This document shows positions 1-4,889 of a stretch of 5,246 nucleotides of DNA, in pieces. Numbering within the stretch: the first letter of the stretch is position 1; each line of letters starts with the position of its first letter. Source of the DNA: an uncultured Selenomonadaceae bacterium. Its GTDB lineage: Bacteria; Bacillota; Negativicutes; Selenomonadales; Selenomonadaceae. The notes beneath the pieces were generated by a model. That model worked only from the letters and a program-made list of their open reading frames with translations. It did not search any database and had not been told where the DNA came from. The stretch spans positions 1-5,246 of the forward strand of contig CAJOPJ010000194.1 of the NCBI GenBank assembly GCA_905236325.1, in the 5' to 3' direction. Made by a program: the position numbers and the translations under genes.

Positions 1-1403
1 CGCAACCAGCGAATTTGCCCTGCAACAATTCCACGCACATTGGCTTGATAAGCCCAGTCATCAACATAGCGCGTCGTCAGCAAATTTTTTCTTGCGCGAT
101 AGTTCATGCGTTTTGATAAAATTCCGGTGCTAAGCGCAAAACCTGTTGAATTTGTGGCAGTATTCCAGCCGGCGTAGGCGTTCAGCTTAAAAAGCAAATC
201 GCGCTGATTTAAAACTTCAAGCAGGGCATTATCTGCGCCATTTGCAAAAGCAACATCAGCTACAGCAACGAGTTTTCCAACTGAAATATATTCTTGAACA
301 GTTTCGGCAAAGAATGTTTTTGACTGCATATCTTTGCTGTCATTTTGTCCGCCGGTCGCGTCATAAGTTCTGCCGTAGGGATCTGTATTTACCATTAAAA
401 CCAAATCGGCAAGATTGGGGTTTGAAATTTGTTCTGCGCCGAGAGCAATAATTTCTGCGCTGATTGAATTGCTGATTGGTTCGTCGGAGTAGAGCGGAAT
501 AGTTTGACCGCCGCGTCCCCAGTTGTATCGAACAAAAATTTTTGGCACATTTTTTGTTAAATCATTGACTGCACGCGTTAAAAGCATTAAGCCAATTTCA
601 TCAATTCCGGCAATTGTTTGAAAATTTTCTGCATTGACTGTCGTGCCATAATCTTTAAGTCGGCGACTTTCCATGTGCGTTTGGGAATAAGGCGCATTGT
701 CGTCGCGACCAAGCAACAGGTAGCTGAAAATATTTTCCTGCGCTAAATCAATTAAGCGTTCATTTGCATAAAAATTTTTTTCATGCCTTTCACGCCAATC
801 ATGAAGTGCGCGTTCCGGAATTAGTCTTTGCAAAAAGTCCAATTCTTTCTGTTCGTGAGGCGTTAAGCCTTCAATTTCTTGCTTATCTTCCAGCGCAGTG
901 TATCTGAAAATATTTGCGCCGTAATTTCTGTAATAATCCGGCTCTTCATAACCTGAAGATTCAGCATTGCGCGGCGTTCGCATTATTGAACCGAAAGCAT
1001 AAATCGGCAGTCGCTTATTCAGTTTGCGAAATTCACGAAAAAGCTCCACGCGATTTAAAATTTCCTGCCTGTCAAAATCATGTTTGCGCGACGCAACTAA
1101 ACTGCCATAAAGCATTGCGTCAGTTGAAATTACTGCCGCGCGAATATCTTTTGTTGTATTTTCATTCAGCCAAGACCAAAGTTCGTCGGGATTGCCGAAT
1201 TGTTCGCGGTTGCCAAGTAAATTTTCCGGCGGCGAAATAATTTCATAGCCGAGTGTTTCAAGTACTGCGATTGTCTGTTCATAAACTATCGGGCGATTGT
1301 CGTGTGGAATGTATAGAATTTTTTCTGCTGCGGCGGCGCAGTTTGTGCTAAAAAACGCAAGCAGGACTATCAGCAAAAAATTAAGCAGGTTTTTTCTTGT
1401 CAT
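1..1403 (-). CDS. Secreted DUF4127 family protein, C-terminus cut off by the window edge
   Basis: This frame stays open from the ATG at 1403 down to base 1, giving 467 codons with no stop. Family members are usually about 500 residues, so probably only the tail is missing. The N-terminus is a classic signal peptide: MTRKN, a hydrophobic stretch at residues 6-19, then an Ala-rich region (22-26) with likely cleavage before E27. C22 follows Thr-Asn, so it is not a good lipobox. Recalled DUF4127 hallmarks occur in order: PHDNRP (33-38), STDAMLYGSLVASR (93-106), the IMRTPRNA region (140-147), LLLGRDDNAP (229-238), GIDEIG (266-271), VNTDPYGR (338-345) and AYAGWNT (409-415). The conserved Asp and Arg clusters suggest a catalytic or ligand site, but I know no established function; the signal peptide implies work outside the cytoplasm. 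The gene overlaps the end of the DUF2225 gene by 23 bp in another frame and has no clear Shine-Dalgarno, so translational coupling is likely. Family call confident; function unknown. Confidence 0.88.
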   Translation of the reverse strand, partial: MTRKNLLNFLLIVLLAFFSTNCAAAAEKILYIPHDNRPIVYEQTIAVLETLGYEIISPPENLLGNREQFGNPDELWSWLNENTTKDIRAAVISTDAMLYGSLVASRKHDFDRQEILNRVELFREFRKLNKRLPIYAFGSIMRTPRNAESSGYEEPDYYRNYGANIFRYTALEDKQEIEGLTPHEQKELDFLQRLIPERALHDWRERHEKNFYANERLIDLAQENIFSYLLLGRDDNAPYSQTHMESRRLKDYGTTVNAENFQTIAGIDEIGLMLLTRAVNDLTKNVPKIFVRYNWGRGGQTIPLYSDEPISNSISAEIIALGAEQISNPNLADLVLMVNTDPYGRTYDATGGQNDSKDMQSKTFFAETVQEYISVGKLVAVADVAFANGADNALLEVLNQRDLLFKLNAYAGWNTATNSTGFALSTGILSKRMNYRARKNLLTTRYVDDWAYQANVRGIVAGQIRWL

Positions 1404-2076
1404 TTTTTTGTTGTTCACGAACGTCAGCCCACAAATCGCGCGCTTTATCATAAACTTTAGGCTCACGACCGCGCACAGATTGATCGCCAATAATTCTGGA
1501 CAAATGCTGTGCGCATTTTTCATAATCACCAAGTCTGTAATAAATTGCACCAACCAGATACATTGCCGCATTGTCAGTCATATTGCCGATTGGATAGCGT
1601 TCTGTTGTTATTGATTGGTCATAATATTCCGCAGCTTTTTCAAGATATTCCTTTTCAAGTTCAGAATCGCCGCTGAATCTGTAAATCCAAGCAAGCTGCA
1701 AATTCAATGAACCGCGCTTTGAAGGCGGTGCTTTAATTAAATCAAGATAGCTGATTGCCAATTGATAGGAAGCTATTGCGTCGGGCAAGTCGCGTTCATC
1801 TTTAAATTCAAATTCAATTTCCTTTTGCGAAAGATAGTCCCAAAGTTCCTTACGCGGTTTTGGCGACATTGGCGTTGTGAAAGTTTTTTCGTCCGCCGCA
1901 AAGCCGCAATGTTCGCAAACCCAGATTTTGTAGTAGTAAGGATTGAAACCTTTGTAGTGTACGCAAAAATCTTCGTCGGTTTTTTCAACCAAAAGACGCG
2001 ATTTAGTTTTTAAGACGCGCGTTTTTTTCATGCAAACAGGACATTCTTTTTCAACTAAAAATGTGTGTTCATCCAT
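1381..2076 (-). CDS. DUF2225 family protein (zinc-knuckle N-terminus, TPR-like C-terminus)
   Basis: The product has 231 residues. The frame is open upstream to an ATG at 2223, but that extension is Phe/Lys-rich low-complexity sequence overlapping the end of proB. The ATG at 2076 has an ideal AAAGGAG nine bases upstream and begins right at the conserved domain, so I chose it. Residues 12-15 (CPVC) and 54-57 (CEHC, followed by GFAA) form paired Cys knuckles expected to bind zinc, with C38 between them and the NPYYYKIWVC stretch typical of DUF2225. Residues of about 105-200 are helical with TPR-like repeats (for example around LAWIYRFSGD and AIYYRLGDYEKCAQHL). The tail is Lys-rich. There is no signal peptide or membrane segment, so it should be cytoplasmic. 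The biochemical role of this family is unknown to me; zinc knuckles plus TPR-like repeats suggest a protein- or nucleic-acid-binding adaptor. Its last 23 bp overlap the DUF4127 start. Confidence 0.88.
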   Translation of the reverse strand: MDEHTFLVEKECPVCMKKTRVLKTKSRLLVEKTDEDFCVHYKGFNPYYYKIWVCEHCGFAADEKTFTTPMSPKPRKELWDYLSQKEIEFEFKDERDLPDAIASYQLAISYLDLIKAPPSKRGSLNLQLAWIYRFSGDSELEKEYLEKAAEYYDQSITTERYPIGNMTDNAAMYLVGAIYYRLGDYEKCAQHLSRIIGDQSVRGREPKVYDKARDLWADVREQQKNDKKKPA

Positions 2077-2085
2077 TTTGAAAAA

Positions 2086-2092
2086 CTCCTTT
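2086..2092 (-). promoter_or_regulatory. Ribosome binding site that fixes the DUF2225 start
   Basis: The minus strand reads AAAGGAG, nine bases before the ATG at 2076. It is among the strongest Shine-Dalgarno matches in the window. It argues against the longer frame beginning at 2223, which would put the conserved CPVC motif about 60 residues in and overlap proB. Confidence 0.85.
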
Positions 2093-2106
2093 ACAAAATA
2101 AATTTT

Positions 2107-2136
2107 ACAATTCCTATGCAGTGAAATTTCTGTCAA
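2107..2136 (-). promoter_or_regulatory. Possible sigma-70-type promoter for DUF2225-DUF4127
   Basis: The minus strand carries a perfect -35 hexamer TTGACA (2136-2131). The best hexamer at 18 bp spacing is AATTGT (2112-2107), only 3 of 6 matches to TATAAT. A better -10 sequence, TAAAAT (2107-2102), sits too far away at 23 bp. It lies in the 112 bp gap between proB and the DUF2225 gene, downstream of a terminator-like hairpin, which is a sensible place for an internal promoter. The -10 match is weak, so this is only a candidate. Confidence 0.35.
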
Positions 2137-2171
2137 AGTTAAAAAAATCCTTTGTGCAAAAAAAAATTTAC

Positions 2172-2196
2172 AAAAAAAAAAATGCGCCTTACGCGC
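2172..2196 (-). terminator. Weak intrinsic terminator candidate after proB
   Basis: On the minus strand the last codons of proB and its stop form GCGC-GTAAG-GCGC (2196-2184), a four-pair all-GC stem with a five-base loop. One base later comes a run of 11 T (2182-2172), and a second run of 9 T follows shortly. The T-tract is excellent but the stem is short for an efficient intrinsic terminator. It more likely attenuates than fully stops transcription into the DUF2225 gene. Confidence 0.4.
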
Positions 2197-2983
2197 TAAA
2201 AATTGTTCCAATTTCTTCGCCATTTAAGACGCGCCGCAAATTTTCAATTTCCTTGCCGCTGACAATCACAGTTGGAATATTATTTTGCGTGGTGAGTTTT
2301 GCAGCTTGAATTTTAGTAAACATTCCGCCGGTTCCAAGTTTTGTACCTGCACCGCCAGCCATTTTTTCAACAGCGTCATCAATTTTTTTTACTTCGTGCA
2401 AAATTTTTGCGTCGCCGCTGACTTTTGGATTTTTGTTATAAAGACCATCAATGTCGGTTAAAATAATCAAAACTTCGGCATCAATCATAACAGCGACAAT
2501 CGCGGACAGATTGTCGTTGTCGCCGATTTTAATTTCATCAACTGCAACAGCATCATTTTCATTTATTACAGGAATTGCGCCCATTTGCAAAAGTGCCATG
2601 AGCGAATTTTTGGAATTTTCGCGTGCGTGTTCATTTGTAGCATTATCTTTTGTAAGTAAAATTTGTCCCATAGTCAAGCCGTACTCTGCAAAAAATTTTT
2701 CATAAATATGCATTAAAACGCCTTGACCAATCGCCGCCAATGCTTGATTTTCAGGAATATTTTCCGGCTTGTTTTTTAAGTTCATTTTGCCGATACCTGC
2801 CGCGATTGCGCCGGAAGTTACAAAAATAATTTCCTTGCCGGCGTTGTGCAAATCTGCAATTTCGCGTATTAAATGTTCAATGCGATACAAATTTAAATTA
2901 AAATTATTGTTGTGCGTCAAAGTACTTGTTCCAACTTTAATTACAATTCGACGCGCAAATTTTAATTTTTCCCTGCAATTCAA
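2189..2983 (-). CDS. proB: Glutamate 5-kinase, short form without PUA domain
   Basis: ProB phosphorylates L-glutamate with ATP to give glutamate 5-phosphate, the first committed step of proline synthesis, in the cytoplasm. The 264-residue product is an amino acid kinase fold throughout: KVGTSTL (16-22) for phosphate binding, TSGAIAAG (56-63), LAAIGQG (82-88), PVINENDAVAVDEI (138-151) and IGDNDNLSA (153-161) for glutamate and ATP binding, TDIDGLYNKNP (176-186), and GTGGMFTK (217-224). The E. coli enzyme is 367 residues with a C-terminal PUA domain. Here the protein stops after the kinase domain, as in some other Bacillota. The start codon is TTG, supported by GGGAG nine bases upstream; the first in-frame internal ATG is residue 67, well inside the kinase fold. 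The gene lies 38 bp after the hypothetical gene. proA, the usual partner, is not adjacent on either side. The family call is very secure. Confidence 0.96.
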   Translation of the reverse strand: MNCREKLKFARRIVIKVGTSTLTHNNNFNLNLYRIEHLIREIADLHNAGKEIIFVTSGAIAAGIGKMNLKNKPENIPENQALAAIGQGVLMHIYEKFFAEYGLTMGQILLTKDNATNEHARENSKNSLMALLQMGAIPVINENDAVAVDEIKIGDNDNLSAIVAVMIDAEVLIILTDIDGLYNKNPKVSGDAKILHEVKKIDDAVEKMAGGAGTKLGTGGMFTKIQAAKLTTQNNIPTVIVSGKEIENLRRVLNGEEIGTIFSA

Positions 2984-2992
2984 ATTAAATCA

Positions 2993-2997
2993 CTCCC
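2993..2997 (-). promoter_or_regulatory. Ribosome binding site supporting the TTG start of proB
   Basis: The minus strand reads GGGAGTGA, with GGGAG nine bases before the TTG at 2983. No ATG or GTG in the proB frame lies at a usable distance, and the kinase motif begins only 15 residues later. The TTG start is therefore well supported. Confidence 0.75.
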
Positions 2998-3021
2998 AAT
3001 TATTTGTTAAAATTTGCTTTT

Positions 3022-3555
3022 TTATTTATAATTCATGATAAAATTTAAAAATTCATCAGTCAAATTGTTTAAAGACATTGAAAAATTTCCTTCGCCGGCA
3101 AGTGAATTTATTTTTTGCTCCAAAATATTGAAATTTAAATTATTTTTTTCGGCAGTTTTAAAAATTTCTGCGTCAATTTCATTACAAAAATCGACCAGTC
3201 GATTATAAAAAATGTTATACCGATTTTCGCGCAAAATGTGTACTAAATATTTGCAAAAGCCGCGTTCAATTTCGGAAAAATTTTCAAATTCATCGGCATC
3301 AAAATCAATTGCAGCCAAAAGTTCAAAATCATTCAAAGTTCGTGCCGACCAATTTTTAATTTCTGAAGCATTTTCAAAATTACTATCGGGCATCATTGAG
3401 CCAATTTCTGAAATTACAATCGTGCGAATATTTTGTTTGAAAGGCAAATTAAAATAATTTTTTCGCGCAAGATTACAAATTTTAATTTCGCGTCCTGTCA
3501 ATGTTCCGCAGGGATTATAATTTTTTTCTTGCAAATTTTTTACTAAATTTTCCAT
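3022..3555 (-). CDS. Hypothetical protein, 177 residues, family not recognised
   Basis: I do not recognise this protein. The start is the ATG at 3555, eight bases after AAAGGTGG. A TTG at 3588 in the same frame would add 11 residues and overlap the phosphatase gene, but lacks a better site. The product is rich in Asn, Phe, Ile, Glu and Lys, with no signal peptide, transmembrane segment or obvious catalytic motif. The N-terminal part holds CGTLTGREIKIC (16-27) and a hydrophobic strand (IRTIVISEIG, 43-52). The rest looks mainly helical, with acidic stretches such as DFDADEFENF and a probable amphipathic C-terminal helix. It has four Cys (16, 27 and two in the second half) but no CxxC. It sits 16 bp after the phosphatase stop and 38 bp before proB, so it is cotranscribed with metabolic genes. 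Coding is supported by the uninterrupted frame, a good ribosome binding site and tight packing. Confidence 0.8.
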   Translation of the reverse strand: MENLVKNLQEKNYNPCGTLTGREIKICNLARKNYFNLPFKQNIRTIVISEIGSMMPDSNFENASEIKNWSARTLNDFELLAAIDFDADEFENFSEIERGFCKYLVHILRENRYNIFYNRLVDFCNEIDAEIFKTAEKNNLNFNILEQKINSLAGEGNFSMSLNNLTDEFLNFIMNYK

Positions 3556-3563
3556 AAAAATTA

Positions 3564-3571
3564 CCACCTTT
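3564..3571 (-). promoter_or_regulatory. Ribosome binding site that fixes the hypothetical gene's start
   Basis: The minus strand reads AAAGGTGG eight bases before the ATG at 3555 and just after the stop of the phosphatase gene. It favours the ATG over the upstream in-frame TTG at 3588, which has no comparable site. Confidence 0.7.
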
Positions 3572-4237
3572 CTAAATAAATTCCACAAAATTAAAAATTT
3601 CAGTCGGATAATTTATAATAATTTCCGCGCCGGAAAGTTTTAATTCTTCGACCGAACGAAAGCCCCAAGTTACTCCGATTGGCAAAAAACCTGCGTTGAG
3701 GGCAGTTTGCATATCAATAGTCGTGTCGCCGAAGTAGGCAACTTCAAAATTTTTCACGCCGAAACTTGCCGCAATTTCAAGTGCACGCGCAGGATTCGGC
3801 TTGCGTGGTTTATTTTTTTCATCGCCGAAAACTTTTTTAAATTTAATTGGCGACAAAATTTTTTCAGCAATAATTTGCGCGGCAAAATTTTGCTTATTAG
3901 TGCAAATTCCGAGCGGAATTTTTTTATTTTGCAATTCAGTCAGCAAATCCATAATTCCGGCGTAAGGTTTTGTTTTATTTGTGATATTTTTTGCATAACA
4001 TTGATTGTAAATTTCAAGCGCGTTTTCAAAAAAAACTGTATCAGAAATTTTTTCAATCGGCAAGGCGCGTTCAAGCATTTTTCTTGCGCCTTCGCCGAAA
4101 TAACTTTGCAAAATTTCAGTCGAATGTTGCGGCAAATTAAAATGCGCCAACATTTCATTCACGCTGTCAGCTAAGTCGTCGATTGTATCAACCAGCGTGC
4201 CGTCCATATCGAAAATTGCCGCCTTACAAATTTTCAT
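3572..4237 (-). CDS. HAD-superfamily hydrolase, phosphoglycolate phosphatase/PpaX-like
   Basis: A 221-residue cytoplasmic, probably Mg2+-dependent phosphatase of HAD subfamily I with a C1 helical cap. All four HAD motifs are present: motif I DMDGTLVDT (10-18; nucleophile D10, acid/base D12), motif II ICTNK (111-115; T113), motif III lysine in KPRKPNP (K143 or K146), and motif IV FGDTTIDM (169-176; D171 and D175). The cap lies between about residues 18 and 90. The closing GVTWGF segment and spacing resemble phosphoglycolate phosphatase (Gph) and pyrophosphatase PpaX, but substrate cannot be read from sequence; a housekeeping role removing phosphoglycolate, pyrophosphate or nucleotide by-products is possible. 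I chose the ATG at 4237. A TTG at 4249 would add four residues, but the AGGAAAGG purine run abuts it, too close to serve it. The start overlaps the end of nrdG by 14 bp, implying translational coupling. Confidence 0.92.
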   Translation of the reverse strand: MKICKAAIFDMDGTLVDTIDDLADSVNEMLAHFNLPQHSTEILQSYFGEGARKMLERALPIEKISDTVFFENALEIYNQCYAKNITNKTKPYAGIMDLLTELQNKKIPLGICTNKQNFAAQIIAEKILSPIKFKKVFGDEKNKPRKPNPARALEIAASFGVKNFEVAYFGDTTIDMQTALNAGFLPIGVTWGFRSVEELKLSGAEIIINYPTEIFNFVEFI

Positions 4238-4715
4238 TCCAAAGCACAACCTTTCCTGCCTGCAAAGATTTTTTTACATCGATAATGCGCTGATTACTTG
4301 AGCCGCAAAAATTTAATTCCAAGTCGCGCAAGTCATCAACATATTCGCCGTCCACCAAAACATCAATATTTTGCAAAAATTCCTGTGCGTTTTGCGGCAA
4401 ATTTTCAAAATTGTAACCTGTATAGCACCAAACATTCAAGCCAATTTTTTTAGCAGATTTTGCAAGTTCATTTGCAGGTTCAATTTGCAAAAATGGCTCG
4501 CCGCCGCTTAAAGTAATTCCTGTCAGCAGTGGATTTTTTTTTATCTTGTCGAAAATTTCCTGCGTATCAAAAATTTTTCCGCCGTTCAAGTCGTGCGTTT
4601 CAGGATTGTGACAATTAAAACAATTTCGCACACAACCTTGAAAAAAAATTGCAAATCTGATTCCTGAGCCATCAACAAAACTTTCTTCGACAATTCCTGC
4701 AATTCTAATTTTCAA
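4224..4715 (-). CDS. nrdG: Anaerobic ribonucleoside-triphosphate reductase-activating protein
   Basis: NrdG is a radical SAM activase. Its [4Fe-4S] cluster cleaves S-adenosylmethionine to install the glycyl radical on the class III reductase NrdD, enabling dNTP synthesis without oxygen. The 163-residue product (154 in E. coli) has the radical SAM motif CVRNCFNC (28-35; C28, C32, C35, spacing Cx3Cx2C), the leading FVDGSGIR (13-20), SGGEP (70-74) for SAM binding, WCYTGY (the aromatic strand typical of NrdG), DVLVDGEY, and the C-terminal GSSNQRIID signature. This combination separates NrdG from the related pyruvate formate-lyase activase, which is longer. The start is TTG at 4715, with a modest GGGGG run about nine bases before it. 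There is no other Met codon in the gene, and the family consensus begins close to this residue. It is the first gene of the minus-strand cluster. The usual partner nrdD is not adjacent: upstream lies a promoter region and a divergent gene. Confidence 0.94.
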   Translation of the reverse strand: MKIRIAGIVEESFVDGSGIRFAIFFQGCVRNCFNCHNPETHDLNGGKIFDTQEIFDKIKKNPLLTGITLSGGEPFLQIEPANELAKSAKKIGLNVWCYTGYNFENLPQNAQEFLQNIDVLVDGEYVDDLRDLELNFCGSSNQRIIDVKKSLQAGKVVLWNENL

Positions 4716-4755
4716 AATTAAGCCCCCAATTTCAGCGACAAATAATTTGCTAACT

Positions 4756-4784
4756 TTAAGACCTCCACAAAAAATCTGTATAAT
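4756..4784 (+). promoter_or_regulatory. Promoter for the plus-strand C_GCAxxG_C_C gene
   Basis: The -10 is a perfect TATAAT (4779-4784). The -35 is TTAAGA (4756-4761), 4 of 6 matches to TTGACA, at the ideal 17 bp spacing. A transcript would start near 4791 and leave a leader of about 100 bases before the ATG at 4890. It is the best promoter match seen in the window. Confidence 0.6.
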
Positions 4785-4791
4785 TTTATCA
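4783..4791 (-). promoter_or_regulatory. Extended -10 promoter candidate for the nrdG cluster
   Basis: The minus strand reads TGATAAAAT (4791-4783): an extended -10 TG, one base, then TAAAAT with 5 of 6 matches to TATAAT. No good -35 lies 17 bp upstream, as extended -10 promoters often allow; a TTGAGT nearby is too close. It overlaps the plus-strand TATAAT by two bases, so the two promoters would compete for polymerase. Confidence 0.45.
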
Positions 4792-4830
4792 CATTTTACT
4801 CAAGCTGATAGGAAAAATTTTTTGCGCACC

Positions 4831-4877
4831 GAAAATTTGTTTGTAGAAAATTTGGTTTGGAGAAAATTTTTTTAGGA
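4831..4877 (+). repeat. Three imperfect tandem copies of a 15-16 bp AT-rich unit
   Basis: Three adjacent units each begin GAAAATTT: GAAAATTTGTTTGTA (4831-4845), GAAAATTTGGTTTGGA (4846-4861) and a diverged copy (4862-4877) that ends in the AGGA of the ribosome binding site. They lie in the leader between the predicted plus-strand start site and the ATG at 4890. They may reflect slippage-type duplication, or bind a regulator or ribosomal protein; no known operator was recognised. Confidence 0.5.
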
Positions 4878-4878
4878 G
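4874..4878 (+). promoter_or_regulatory. Ribosome binding site that fixes the start at 4890
   Basis: AGGAG lies 11 bases before the ATG at 4890, slightly long but usable. The same frame has a TTG at 4857 that would add 11 residues, but translating from there would read through this site, so the ATG is preferred. Confidence 0.7.
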
Positions 4879-4889
4879 TGATTTTTGTT

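Larger units (their letters stand above)
4716..4889. promoter_or_regulatory. Divergent intergenic region between nrdG and the C_GCAxxG_C_C gene
   Basis: This 174 bp AT-rich stretch separates two divergently transcribed genes and holds no convincing gene. It contains promoter-like elements facing both ways within 4756-4791, a GGAGG on the minus strand (4766-4762) with no start codon at a usable distance, and a three-copy imperfect repeat at 4831-4877. No riboswitch, T-box or tRNA fold was recognised by eye. Confidence 0.7.

Noticed and set aside
1320..1403. Lipoprotein signal for DUF4127 (C22)
   Set aside because: The residues before C22 are Ser-Thr-Asn, which do not fit a lipobox; an ordinary signal peptidase I site in the Ala run fits better.
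914..1614. Open frames on the plus strand opposite DUF4127 and DUF2225
   Set aside because: They lie antisense to confidently assigned genes, show no family motifs or good ribosome binding sites, and have a composition typical of reverse-strand shadows.
2077..2223. N-terminal extension of DUF2225 from the ATG at 2223
   Set aside because: The extra 49 residues are low-complexity, overlap proB, and precede a much better start with AAAGGAG at nine bases.
2984..3021. Separate promoter for proB in the 38 bp gap
   Set aside because: The gap is AT-rich but contains mainly the ribosome binding site; no -35/-10 pair with plausible spacing was seen.
3707..4174. 155-codon plus-strand open frame antisense to the HAD phosphatase
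   Set aside because: Long, but directly opposite a gene with all four HAD motifs. The translation is rich in Phe, Asn, Arg and Cys as expected from the complement of AT-rich coding sequence, and it has no recognisable domain.
4777..4793. CRP/FNR/Rex-like operator (TGTGA with ATACA on the minus strand)
   Set aside because: Only the outer TGT/ACA bases are symmetric and the spacing is wrong for the known dyads, so it is mentioned only as a weak aside.
4716..4889. NrdR box upstream of nrdG
   Set aside because: No pair of sequences resembling the conserved NrdR palindrome was found by eye.
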